Below are positions 34,911 to 43,259 of a stretch of 64,000 nt of DNA, piece by piece. This DNA is from Taibaiella sp965229095 (GTDB lineage: Bacteria; Bacteroidota; Bacteroidia; Chitinophagales; Chitinophagaceae): contig OZ245855.1 of NCBI GenBank assembly GCA_965229095.1, positions 3,038,001-3,102,000 on the forward strand. Reading direction: 5' to 3'. Position numbers and translations under genes: made by a program. Below the pieces are notes generated by a model that saw only the letters and a list, made by a program, of their open reading frames with translations, was not told the origin of the DNA and made no database searches. The first letter of the stretch is position 1. Each line of letters begins with the position of its first letter.

Positions 34911-34974
34911 CAGGCCTTGATCTTTTGGTTCTTTTCCATCAAAGCCTGTCCCGCATCAGCGGGAGGAAAAGAAC
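34911..34974. repeat. Structured intergenic element with competing stems
   Basis: AGGCCTTGAT (34912-34921) can pair with ATCAAAGCCT (34938-34947), one mismatch. GTTCTTTTCC (34928-34937) pairs perfectly with GGAAAAGAAC (34965-34974), enclosing the hairpin CCCGC-ATCA-GCGGG (34950-34963). The first two pairings interlock, so they are alternatives or a pseudoknot. This lies in the 532-bp gap 34734-35265, where I see no gene. Confidence 0.55.
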
Positions 34975-34989
34975 ATAGAAAATAATGTA

Positions 34990-35165
34990 TCACAGACAAC
35001 ATAGCTTGTGCAGCATACGGAATGAAGCATCTTGCGTATTATTGACATTCATAGCGACTAGGATGCTTTGGTTCCTTCGGAGACCTCAGCATGACCGCAG
35101 TTTAAGGTTACGGCCAGGTATGGTGCTCTGGTTCGCGACCTGATATCCTACAGTATTCATTTCTT
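34990..35165. repeat. Dispersed intergenic repeat, family B, copy 3
   Basis: TAGCTTGTGCAGCATACGGAATG, GCATCTTGCGTATTATTGACATTCATAGCGA, GGTTCCTTCGGAGACCTCAGCATGACC, then GGTTCGCGACCTGATATCCTACAGTATTC. This aligns with 4295-4473 over about 175 bp, 30 kb away, with many substitutions. Confidence 0.55.
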
Positions 35166-35265
35166 CCCTATTAAATGGGATCAAAAAGCGCCACAAGAAT
35201 ACGATGTAACATGTCCTTGTCCCCCACTTATGGATAGTTGCTATTTATTAATAGCATCTTATTGT

Positions 35266-37434
35266 TTACCTGATCAGCACCAGGTCGCCTTTACGGTGTA
35301 CCAGCCGCCCATCTTTACAGCTCACAGTAATATCGTAGAAATAAGTTCCGGAGGGTAAAGGCTGCCCGGCAAAGGTTCCGTCCCAGGGCCTGGTATTGGA
35401 AAATTGCTGGTACACTCTTTGTCCCCAGCGGTTATAAATGCTCAGTTGCATCAGCTTACTATTGATATCAAGGGGCAGCTCGAATACATCGTTCCGGCCA
35501 TCGCCATTGGGAGAAAAGGCATTGGGCACAAAAAAATTATCGCCGCAGCAACGTTCTACGACCGCCGTGATCTTTACTCTCCCGCTTTCACAATCGCCGT
35601 ACGACTGCGATACATAAAACACTTGTGTACCTTCTGTACTGCTGTTCACCTCGGGCATCTGCTTCGATCCTATACCACCAAATTCATCGGTGTACCACAA
35701 CAAGCCCAAACCCTGCGCCTGTAAGGGCTTGCGCTCTTCAAGGCAATATTTTACCGGGCTTACTACCTGGGGCAAAGGGGGCGTTATCACGATGTTGACA
35801 TAAACGGAATCGGTTACCGGCGGACATCCGGGCGCATTCACCGCCAAGCGGTACCAACCCGAATTATCTACCTGGGGCGCACTGATGTCCGCGTTTTTTA
35901 CAGACGAAGTATAACTCAGCGGGCCGCTCCACAGGTAATGAAAAGAAGGATCGTCGGGCAATACATTGGGATCAAACTGTATAGGCGTATTGATGCAGAT
36001 ATTGATTTCGTCGCCGGCATCTACCAACTGCGGTGCAGGGATCACATTAATAGTAACGGCGTCCGTAACCGGCGTGCAACCGCTGTTGGGCAAGTTGGCC
36101 GTAAGAGAATAAGTCGTGTTTGCCTGCGGGCTTACCACGGGGTTCTTTGCATTGACATCACTGACTCCCGTCGCCGGCGTCCAGGAATAGGCCAGGTTAT
36201 TACCGCCGTTTACCGCCAGTGTGATACTACTGCCAAAACAAATAGCCGTATCCGGTGTGAGGATACTGGCCTGGGGTGCATCTACAATATTCAGGAGGGA
36301 AGAATCGGCAAACTCCACACCACCGTTGCAACTGATAGGCGCCACCACAGCTACTTTAAGTGTTTTTGTTCCTGCAGCGGGAAGCAGTCCGGCCACAGGG
36401 ATGGTGACTGTAGTAGCATTGGCCGGGATCGTAACCGTTGCGGGTAAGGTGGTATAATCAATTCCGGCAACGGCTGTACCACTGGTTTGCAACTGCAATA
36501 CCTGTGGGGTAGGTTTAGCCTGGGAACGGCTGAACGTGAAGCTGCCCGGCGCACAGCCCCTTGCTACAAAAGGCGTGGCCGCCGTTGCTACAGGACCTTG
36601 TGCCGCTACGGTAAATGAAGTGGATTGCAGGCTGTTTGCTTTAATGAACACACCCGAATCGTATAAGGCATTCTGCGCATCTGCTATCGTGATCTTAAGA
36701 TGATAGGTCTGGCAGGGCGTAACAGCACTAGCTGCCGTCAACACTGTAGTGAAGCCCCGGTAGGCAATAGTAGCGCCGCCCTGGTTATCGACATAATAAG
36801 CAGTGAAAGGAGAGCCGGGTCCCATAAGATTGCAATTGAGCGGGGAACCACCGCTTAAGGCCCCGGGAATACCATTGTTGATCGTGTTTACCGTAACCGG
36901 GATATTGGTGCCCGGAACCTTAGCCATATTGTAGGTGCCGGTAATGCCCGGCCCCGATATAAAGAAGGCAAAAGCATCGTTATAAGGTCCGCATACGGAA
37001 TTGATGTATTCTTCGGAAGCAAACACATAGTCGAACTTAACAGCATCGCCTTTGGGTATCATATCAAATTCGAGGATACAGGCATCTTTAGTAGTAGATG
37101 CCCCCGAAAGGCTTTGCAAGGCGGGGTCGCCGGGGGTGTTATTGTTGGTGCTTGTAGGGCCAACTTCGGCATCGTTGATGTTCAGTACCAATCCTGTGGA
37201 AAGCACGATACCACTGTCTAATCCGAGATTACTGCTTTGTACGGAGAAGCTGCCATTGGCGCCACCGGCACAGGTGAGCACCGCATTGGTAACCGTAATA
37301 CCTTGCCCGGCGAGCCGCTGCGCCAGTGTCGCTGCCGTCAGGTTGGCACTGATGTTCACCTGTGCCCGCACGGCAAAGCTGCCCAGAAAGGCTATAACCA
37401 TTCCGGCATAGCACAATAAAAAAGTTCTCTTCAA
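35266..37434 (-). CDS. Secreted choice-of-anchor L protein with T9SS type B (gliding-motility) C-terminal domain
   Basis: 722 residues. Signal peptide to about 24 (GSFAVRAQ). A choice-of-anchor L domain covers about 28-270 (DSGIVLSTGLV, FDYVFASEEYINSVCG, DAFAFFISGPG, YRGFTTVLTA). Then come a Calx-beta-like region (about 285-385, GTAVAGIDYTTL) and two Ig-like/PKD-type modules (about 390-560). The C-terminal CTD has FVPNAFSPNGDGRNDVF (about 640), YNRWGQRVY and LPSGTYFYDI, the gliding-motility-associated type B signal. It is probably a surface adhesin. Promoter at 37454. Confidence 0.92.
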   Translation of the reverse strand: MKRTFLLCYAGMVIAFLGSFAVRAQVNISANLTAATLAQRLAGQGITVTNAVLTCAGGANGSFSVQSSNLGLDSGIVLSTGLVLNINDAEVGPTSTNNNTPGDPALQSLSGASTTKDACILEFDMIPKGDAVKFDYVFASEEYINSVCGPYNDAFAFFISGPGITGTYNMAKVPGTNIPVTVNTINNGIPGALSGGSPLNCNLMGPGSPFTAYYVDNQGGATIAYRGFTTVLTAASAVTPCQTYHLKITIADAQNALYDSGVFIKANSLQSTSFTVAAQGPVATAATPFVARGCAPGSFTFSRSQAKPTPQVLQLQTSGTAVAGIDYTTLPATVTIPANATTVTIPVAGLLPAAGTKTLKVAVVAPISCNGGVEFADSSLLNIVDAPQASILTPDTAICFGSSITLAVNGGNNLAYSWTPATGVSDVNAKNPVVSPQANTTYSLTANLPNSGCTPVTDAVTINVIPAPQLVDAGDEINICINTPIQFDPNVLPDDPSFHYLWSGPLSYTSSVKNADISAPQVDNSGWYRLAVNAPGCPPVTDSVYVNIVITPPLPQVVSPVKYCLEERKPLQAQGLGLLWYTDEFGGIGSKQMPEVNSSTEGTQVFYVSQSYGDCESGRVKITAVVERCCGDNFFVPNAFSPNGDGRNDVFELPLDINSKLMQLSIYNRWGQRVYQQFSNTRPWDGTFAGQPLPSGTYFYDITVSCKDGRLVHRKGDLVLIR

Positions 37435-37453
37435 GGATCTTTCAATTTTGCTG

Positions 37454-37461
37454 CAAAGGTA
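37454..37461 (-). promoter_or_regulatory. -7 promoter box of the choice-of-anchor L gene
   Basis: TACCTTTG on the minus strand, 19 nt before the ATG at 37434. Confidence 0.6.
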
Positions 37462-37586
37462 GCCTCCTTATATGAACTTTTTATTAATTCTTACAATAGC
37501 AAATGCCGGCATGAATCGCAGTAAATACAAAATCCATGTCACAAAAGGTACATGGATTTTTCAGGTTTATTTGTCAGAAAGCTTGT

Positions 37587-38000
37587 CTATGGCTTCTCTC
37601 CGGCCATTTTCAATATCTGCTTGTATTCTTTTTCCGTAACCCTGGAAACGGATAGCCTGCTCAGGCGGATCAGCTCCATATTTTCAAGGGCCGGGGTCTG
37701 CTTGATATCGGCAAGGCTCACCGGTTTCTTCAAAGCTTTTACCGGTTTGAAATCTACAGCCAACCAACGTTCATCATCAATAGTCGGATCGGGATAGGCT
37801 TCATTAAGCACTTCGGCGATACCCACGATATTGAGGCCTTCGTTGCTGTGGTAGAAGAACACTTTTTCCCCTTTCTTCATGTCCCGGAGATTGTTGCGGG
37901 CAGCATAGTTGCGCACGCCATCCCAGAAGGTTTTACCGTCTTTCTCAAATTGCTCCCAACTGTATTTGAAAGGTTCGGATTTTATAAGCCAATAGTTCAT
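37587..38000 (-). CDS. EVE domain protein
   Basis: 137 residues, a single EVE domain: starts MNYWLIKSEPFKYSWEQF, then WDGVRNYAARNNLRDM, VFFYHSNEGLNIVGIAEV and WLAVDFKP. EVE domains share the PUA-like fold with YTH and ASCH domains and are thought to bind modified bases in nucleic acids. Stand-alone copies like this are widespread and of unknown role; they also occur fused to restriction enzymes. No restriction gene is near. A 14-bp tandem repeat lies directly upstream. Confidence 0.9.
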   Translation of the reverse strand: MNYWLIKSEPFKYSWEQFEKDGKTFWDGVRNYAARNNLRDMKKGEKVFFYHSNEGLNIVGIAEVLNEAYPDPTIDDERWLAVDFKPVKALKKPVSLADIKQTPALENMELIRLSRLSVSRVTEKEYKQILKMAGEKP

Positions 38001-38002
38001 TG

Positions 38003-38058
38003 TTGGATATTAGAGGTTAGATGTCAGATATTAGATGTTAGACTTTAGATGTTGATGT
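38003..38058. repeat. Tandem repeat with 14-bp period
   Basis: TTAGATGT recurs at 38017, 38031 and 38045, exactly 14 bp apart, with a diverged unit before it at 38003. It fills the start of the gap between the EVE gene and dapF and may cover the EVE promoter. Confidence 0.75.
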
Positions 38059-38099
38059 TGCGGGTTGTGTGGAAACGGGGCGTAGCTATTCCGGATACA

Positions 38100-38876
38100 C
38101 TAAATGGTTATTGTCCCTTCGAATACGAATGTGGCGCCGCCGGTAAGTACAATATGCTCTGCAGTACCTGCATCCTTTTTATCGAAAGCAACCGACAGAT
38201 CGCCGCCCAGTGCTTGCACTGGTATATCAAAATGACCGGTCTCCTTGCCTGCGGCCACGATGGCTGCCGCTGTAACACCGGTACCACAGGCTAGCGTTTC
38301 GTCTTCCACACCGCGCTCATAAGTACGGATAGCAATCCCCTTATCCAGCCTTTGTACAAAATTGACATTAATCCCTTTGGGCTGAAACCTTGGCCAGTTA
38401 CGGATCTCGCGTCCTTCACGGAACACTTCCGTCTGGTCCAGGTCCTCGACCCATTGTACCAGGTGAGGCGAGCCGGTATCCAGTATCGTATAGCGCTCTT
38501 CAAAATCGATTTGCTTTACCGCTTGCATGTGTAAGGCCACGGTGCCATTTTCCAGGATATGGGCTTCATGCAGTCCATCGATCGCTTTAAAGCTCATGTG
38601 CTCCCTTACAATACCCTTATGATAGGCAAAAGCAGCAATACAACGCCCGCCGTTGCCACACATGGTGCTTTCGTTGCCATCGGAATTGTAATATACCATT
38701 TCAAAATCGGCGCCCACTGCTGTCTGCAACAGCATCAAGCCATCGGCCCCGATCCCGAAGCGGCGATGACACAAGGCGGCAACCTGCTCAACGGTCAGTT
38801 GTATGGCGCCGTCCCGGTTGTCCATCAGGATAAAATCGTTTCCTGCGCCATGGTATTTGTAGAAAGGGATTTTCAT
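38100..38876 (-). CDS. dapF: Diaminopimelate epimerase
   Basis: 258 residues from the ATG at 38876. The frame runs 20 residues further up, but a -7 box lies there. The two catalytic cysteines are in TMCGNGGRC and LACGTGVTA. The start IPFYKYHGAGNDFILMDN is classic. It converts LL- to meso-diaminopimelate for lysine and peptidoglycan synthesis. Cytosolic, single gene, divergent from serA. Confidence 0.96.
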   Translation of the reverse strand: MKIPFYKYHGAGNDFILMDNRDGAIQLTVEQVAALCHRRFGIGADGLMLLQTAVGADFEMVYYNSDGNESTMCGNGGRCIAAFAYHKGIVREHMSFKAIDGLHEAHILENGTVALHMQAVKQIDFEERYTILDTGSPHLVQWVEDLDQTEVFREGREIRNWPRFQPKGINVNFVQRLDKGIAIRTYERGVEDETLACGTGVTAAAIVAAGKETGHFDIPVQALGGDLSVAFDKKDAGTAEHIVLTGGATFVFEGTITI

Positions 38877-38881
38877 GCCAG

Positions 38882-38889
38882 CAAAAGTA
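38882..38889 (-). promoter_or_regulatory. -7 promoter box of dapF, 5 nt from its ATG
   Basis: TACTTTTG on the minus strand fits TAnnTTTG and predicts a leaderless or nearly leaderless mRNA. It also supports the start at 38876. Confidence 0.55.
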
Positions 38890-38995
38890 AGGCTCTTTAC
38901 CGGAATAAACGAGGTGGCTGCGGTGGCCATAAGCATTATAAATGATCCGATAAGTGTTGGCTTTCCTGTAATTTCGCGGCTTATACTTTTTGAAC

Positions 38996-40225
38996 ATGAG
39001 TGCTACCAGTTACCCCAAAGACAAGGTCCGTATCCTTTTCCTGGAAAACATAAGCGATACGGCGGTCCGTTTTTTCAAAGACAATGGCTATACCCAGATC
39101 GAACAAATAGCCGGTGCGCTAAGCGAAGCGGAAATGATCAAGGCCGTGAAAGATGTGCATATACTGGGCATCCGCTCCAAAACCCATATTACGGACCAAG
39201 TACTACAGGCGGCGACCAAATTGCAAGCCATCGGCTGTTTCTGCATCGGCGTGAACCAGGTAGACCTTAAAGCGGCCACCCGGTATGGTGTTTCTGTTTT
39301 TAACGCTCCGTACAGCAATACCAGGAGCGTGGCCGAGCTGGTAACGGGCCTTTCTATAATGCTGATGCGACGTATCAGCGATAAGAATATGGCAGCGCAT
39401 AAAGGTATCTGGCTTAAAGAAGCCACCGGAAGTTTTGAGCTCCGTAATAAAACGATGGGCATTATCGGCTATGGCAATATCGGTACACAGGTAGGGATCA
39501 TCAGCGAATCGCTGGGCATGAAAGTGCTGTATTACGACCAGGACACCAAGCTCCCGCTGGGCAATGCCACAGCCTGTAAAACGATAGAGCAGGTATTGGC
39601 CGGAAGTGATATCGTGAGCCTGCATGTACCCGGTACAGCGCTCACCCGAAACCTGATCGACGAAGAGCGTCTGAAGCACTTTAAAAAGGGCGCTTTACTG
39701 ATCAATTGTGCTCGCGGAGAAGTAGTGGATCTGGAAGCACTTGCAATCGCGTTGAAAAGCGGGCAGGTGGGCGGCGCAGCCGTCGATGTATTCCCTCACG
39801 AACCGGAAAAGAACGGCGATGTTTTCCATACGCCGCTGCAAGGCTTGTCCAATGTGATCCTCACGCCACATATAGGCGGCTCTACAGAAGAAGCCCAGGT
39901 CAATATAGGCGAAGATGTGAGCATGAAATTGTTCAACTACCTCGAGAAGGGCGTATCTTATGGTTCGCATACGGTACCGCCAATAAGCCTGCCTCCTATC
40001 GAAGCTACTCACCGCATTCTGCATATACACAACAATGTTCCCGGCGTACTGAGCGCCATCAATACCCAACTGTCGCAGCATGGTGTGAATATTGTGGGCC
40101 AATACCTTAAAACCAATGAGCAGATAGGTTATGTAGTGCTTGATGTAGACAAACAGCTATCGGGGCAAGCTATCGAGCTGTTACGGGCAGTAAAGGAAAC
40201 GATCAAGGTCCGGCTCTTGTATTAA
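38996..40225 (+). CDS. serA: D-3-phosphoglycerate dehydrogenase
   Basis: 409 residues. Substrate domain with GIRSKTHIT and NTRSVAEL, NAD-binding motif GYGNIGTQVG, catalytic Arg in NCARGEVVD and His in TPHIGGSTEEAQ. A C-terminal ACT domain (about 335-409: LHIHNNVPGVLSAIN) binds serine for feedback inhibition, as in the E. coli type. First step of serine synthesis. The ATG at 38996 is preferred over TTG at 38990. Confidence 0.95.
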   Translation: MSATSYPKDKVRILFLENISDTAVRFFKDNGYTQIEQIAGALSEAEMIKAVKDVHILGIRSKTHITDQVLQAATKLQAIGCFCIGVNQVDLKAATRYGVSVFNAPYSNTRSVAELVTGLSIMLMRRISDKNMAAHKGIWLKEATGSFELRNKTMGIIGYGNIGTQVGIISESLGMKVLYYDQDTKLPLGNATACKTIEQVLAGSDIVSLHVPGTALTRNLIDEERLKHFKKGALLINCARGEVVDLEALAIALKSGQVGGAAVDVFPHEPEKNGDVFHTPLQGLSNVILTPHIGGSTEEAQVNIGEDVSMKLFNYLEKGVSYGSHTVPPISLPPIEATHRILHIHNNVPGVLSAINTQLSQHGVNIVGQYLKTNEQIGYVVLDVDKQLSGQAIELLRAVKETIKVRLLY

Positions 40226-40371
40226 CGTTTTCTCCGCTTTTGCCGTTTCTTTTCTTAACATGTGACGAAATTTTCTAAAACCAGTTGTTAAAAGGAACCC
40301 GGTTATCTTATTCATTTTTATTTAACCTTATCTTTACGGTCTACCAAAATCAAAATAGTTTTATTTCAATA

Positions 40372-41151
40372 ATGAGTTGTCTTATTAAAAGAACAGGATT
40401 TCGTGCCGTTGTCTTTTTGCTCTCCGTTTTTTCTGCTTTTTGCCTTCATGCGCAAACCGATCTCAATAGCTTTAAAAATTACCAGTTAAGCGCTCCGCGC
40501 GTGGCAAAAGCATATGCCCAATACAACGAAGTATTAAAAAAGGAATTCCAGCAAAAGAACCTGGCTTATCCGCCAAAAGACATGTACATCAGGGCGTTCA
40601 AAGCCCATAACGAGATGGAAGTTTGGGTAAAGAATCCTGATGCCGATACCTTCACGTTGTTCAAGCAATACAAAATATGCGCCCTGTCCGGTTCCTTGGG
40701 CCCCAAGCGCTGGGAAGGCGATCGTCAGGTACCGGAAGGATTTTATTTTATTTCCGACTTCAACCCCAAGAGCGATTTCTACCTTTCCCTGATGCTGAAC
40801 TACCCCAATTACTCGGACCTGATCCTGGGTAATAAGGCCACTCCCGGCGGTGATATCTATATCCACGGCGGTTGCGTAACGGTAGGCTGTATGCCCATGC
40901 AGGATGCAGGTATCCAGGAGATCTACACGCTTTGCCTGGCAGCGCGTTTCAATGGCGAGAACAATATCCCGGTACATGTATTCCCGGTAAGGTTCAACAA
41001 AACAGGACTTAATTTCCTGGGCAGGGAATATGGCGACGATACTACCCGCCAGCGTTTCTGGATCAACCTGAAAGCGGGTTACGACTTTTTTGAAAAAACC
41101 CATACCATATTGCCTGTAATGTACAACCAGGAAGGCAAGTACATATTCTAA
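40372..41151 (+). CDS. Secreted L,D-transpeptidase (YafK/YkuD family)
   Basis: 259 residues from the ATG at 40372, just before a signal peptide that ends around FCLHAQTD (residue 30). The YkuD catalytic motif is IHGGCVTVGCMPM, with His165 and catalytic Cys173. PEGFYFISDFNP precedes it as in the YafK subgroup, which in E. coli cuts or forms links between peptidoglycan and proteins. It acts in the periplasm. Terminator 23 bp downstream. Confidence 0.9.
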   Translation: MSCLIKRTGFRAVVFLLSVFSAFCLHAQTDLNSFKNYQLSAPRVAKAYAQYNEVLKKEFQQKNLAYPPKDMYIRAFKAHNEMEVWVKNPDADTFTLFKQYKICALSGSLGPKRWEGDRQVPEGFYFISDFNPKSDFYLSLMLNYPNYSDLILGNKATPGGDIYIHGGCVTVGCMPMQDAGIQEIYTLCLAARFNGENNIPVHVFPVRFNKTGLNFLGREYGDDTTRQRFWINLKAGYDFFEKTHTILPVMYNQEGKYIF

Positions 41152-41173
41152 ACCGGTTTTATCTTCTTTGAAC

Positions 41174-41203
41174 AGGGCGGCTATGTGCCGCTCTTTCTTT
41201 TTA
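41174..41203 (+). terminator. Terminator of the L,D-transpeptidase gene
   Basis: AGGGCGGC and GCCGCTCT form an 8-bp stem (one G-U) around TATGT, then a T-rich tract. Confidence 0.7.
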
Positions 41204-41230
41204 CCCCTGGGATAAGAAGCTGTTTGGTAG

Positions 41231-41238
41231 TACCTTTG
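41231..41238 (+). promoter_or_regulatory. -7 promoter box of the PD40 protein gene
   Basis: TACCTTTG, 14 bp before the ATG at 41253. Confidence 0.6.
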
Positions 41239-41252
41239 CAAAAATTTTCCGC

Positions 41253-42338
41253 ATGAGATTTAATAAAGCCTTGCTTCTGTGTGCAGTCGTTTGCTCCGGC
41301 AACCTGCTTTACGCACAAGACAAAAAAACAAGCTCCGATTCCCTGGCATTCGAGGGAGAAAAACACTTCAAAAATATCCGCCAGCTTACTTTCGGCGGCG
41401 ATAATGCCGAAGCTTATTTCAGCCAGGACGGCAAGGCTATTTCCTTTCAGCGCACTTCACCCAAAGATGGCGTTCCCTGCGATCAGATATTTTATGGCGT
41501 ATTGCCCAAATCGGCAAAAGATAAATTCAGCTATAAAATGATCAGTACGGGCAAAGGCCGCACTACCTGTGCTTACGTGATGCCCGACGGCAAGCATGTA
41601 TTGTATGCTTCCACCCATTCCGGCGGTCCTGAATGCCCGCCAGTCCCCGATCGTTCCGTGATCAAGAAATATATCTGGCCTATCTACAGCAGCTACGATA
41701 TTTTCGTGGCCGACCTGGATGGTCATATCGTGAAACAACTGACCGACGAACCAGGTTATGACGGAGAAGCTGTAATATCGCCCAAAGGTGACAAGATTAT
41801 TTTTACCTCTATGCGCAGCGGCGACCTTGACCTGTATGTAATGGATATCGACGGCAGTAATGTAAAGCAGATCACAGGCACGCTCGGCTATGATGGCGGC
41901 GCCTGGTTCAGTCCCGATGGCAGCAAGATCGTATGGCGCGCTTCCCGTCCCAAAACAAAAGAAGAGATCAAAGAATACAGCGACCTGCTGGCACAAGGCA
42001 TGGTAATGCCTACCAATATGGAAGTGTTTGTGGCCAATTCCGATGGTACGGAAGTAAAACAAGTAACGAACCTGGGGCAAGCCAATTGGGCGCCTAATTT
42101 CACGCCCGATGGCCGTCATATTATTTTCTCCTCCAACCATGAGTACAAACGTGGTTTCCCTTTCAACATTTACCGGGTAGACCTGGATGGCAATAACCTG
42201 GAAAAGATATCCCGCGACAATGGCTTCGATGCATTCCCTATGTTCTCGCCCGATGGTAAAAAACTGATCTTCAGTTCCAACAGGAATAACGGCGGCACAC
42301 ACGATACCAATCTTTTCATTTGCGACTGGGTAGAGTAA
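41253..42338 (+). CDS. Secreted TolB-like PD40 beta-propeller protein
   Basis: 361 residues. Signal peptide to about 22 (NLLYAQDKK). Repeated WD40-like PD40 blocks: FSQDGKAISFQ, SPKGDKIIFTS, FSPDGSKIVWRA, FTPDGRHIIFSS, FSPDGKKLIFSS. These blades with intervening SDGTEVKQVT/DLDGNNLEKIS strands form a propeller as in TolB. No protease domain follows. It is periplasmic or surface-bound; partner unknown. Confidence 0.88.
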   Translation: MRFNKALLLCAVVCSGNLLYAQDKKTSSDSLAFEGEKHFKNIRQLTFGGDNAEAYFSQDGKAISFQRTSPKDGVPCDQIFYGVLPKSAKDKFSYKMISTGKGRTTCAYVMPDGKHVLYASTHSGGPECPPVPDRSVIKKYIWPIYSSYDIFVADLDGHIVKQLTDEPGYDGEAVISPKGDKIIFTSMRSGDLDLYVMDIDGSNVKQITGTLGYDGGAWFSPDGSKIVWRASRPKTKEEIKEYSDLLAQGMVMPTNMEVFVANSDGTEVKQVTNLGQANWAPNFTPDGRHIIFSSNHEYKRGFPFNIYRVDLDGNNLEKISRDNGFDAFPMFSPDGKKLIFSSNRNNGGTHDTNLFICDWVE

Positions 42339-42355
42339 TCTAAACTGCATTATCG

Positions 42356-42400
42356 TACAAAAGCATACGGCGACCCGAAAGGTCGCCGTATGCTTTTGTA
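42356..42400. terminator. Bidirectional terminator between the PD40 gene and cmk
   Basis: A 20-bp perfect stem (TACAAAAGCATACGGCGACC and its complement) with the 5-nt loop CGAAA. Confidence 0.92.
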
Positions 42401-42421
42401 TTAAGGTTCCTGCCGTTTTTT

Positions 42422-43114
42422 TCAGGCCAGGCTTTGTTTCAATTCTTTGGCTTCGGCCACCCATTGCAGGGCCAGCTTCAGTTGCTCCTCGCGGCTCATC
42501 TCGCTATTGTCGAGCAGACGGGCATCATCGGCGCGGCGTAAGGGGCTTTCTTCCCGGTTGCTGTCGATATAGTCCCTCATTTCCAGGTTATGCCTTACTT
42601 CATCAAGGGTGATCAGCGGGTTGTTTACATACAGTTCCTGGAAGCGGCGTTTTACGCGTATTTCGGGGTCGGCGGTCATAAAGATCTTTAATTCTGCATC
42701 GGGGAATACTACGGTGCCGATATCCCGGCCATCCATCACCAGGCCTTTGTGTATACCCATCTTTTGCTGCTGTTGTACGGCAAATACGCGCACTTCTTTA
42801 ATAGCCGCTACTTCGCTTACTTTCTCCGCAACGATCATATCCCTGATGTAACGCGACACATTTTCATCGTTGAGGAACATTTCGGACCGGCGGGTTTCGG
42901 GATCGGCTTCGAAATGCAGGTTAATATTCTGCAGCGCATTCATGATCTCGTCTTTATTTTTCAGAGAGATGTTTTCTCTTAAAAAATAAAGAGTGATAGC
43001 CCGGTACATAGCGCCGGTATCGATATAAGCGTAATGCATTTGCTCTGCCAGCTCCTTGGCAAGCGTACTTTTCCCACAGGAAGAATAGCCATCTATAGCA
43101 ATAATGATCTTCAT
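42422..43114 (-). CDS. cmk: Cytidylate kinase
   Basis: 230 residues. P-loop GYSSCGKST (9-17), then YIDTGAMYRAIT and VMDGRDIGTVVFPDAELK with the CMP-binding residues, and RRFQELY in the lid. It phosphorylates CMP and dCMP. Cytosolic. Divergent from mqnD with clear promoter boxes for both. Confidence 0.95.
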   Translation of the reverse strand: MKIIIAIDGYSSCGKSTLAKELAEQMHYAYIDTGAMYRAITLYFLRENISLKNKDEIMNALQNINLHFEADPETRRSEMFLNDENVSRYIRDMIVAEKVSEVAAIKEVRVFAVQQQQKMGIHKGLVMDGRDIGTVVFPDAELKIFMTADPEIRVKRRFQELYVNNPLITLDEVRHNLEMRDYIDSNREESPLRRADDARLLDNSEMSREEQLKLALQWVAEAKELKQSLA

Positions 43115-43180
43115 AATTTTCCGTTTTTGGCAACCGCACAGATACCAGGCAGCACAAGCGATCCATCACTTCTGCCTATG

Positions 43181-43188
43181 CAAAGGTA
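43181..43188 (-). promoter_or_regulatory. -7 promoter box of cmk
   Basis: TACCTTTG on the minus strand, 66 nt before the cmk ATG. Confidence 0.55.
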
Positions 43189-43235
43189 GATTTATTTGAC
43201 TGAATATTAAAGGCCTTTACTGCTCCCGAAAGCCT

Positions 43236-43243
43236 TAACTTTG
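43236..43243 (+). promoter_or_regulatory. -7 promoter box of mqnD
   Basis: TAACTTTG, 16 bp before the mqnD ATG at 43260. Confidence 0.55.
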
Positions 43244-43259
43244 TTACTGTTTTCTTTAA

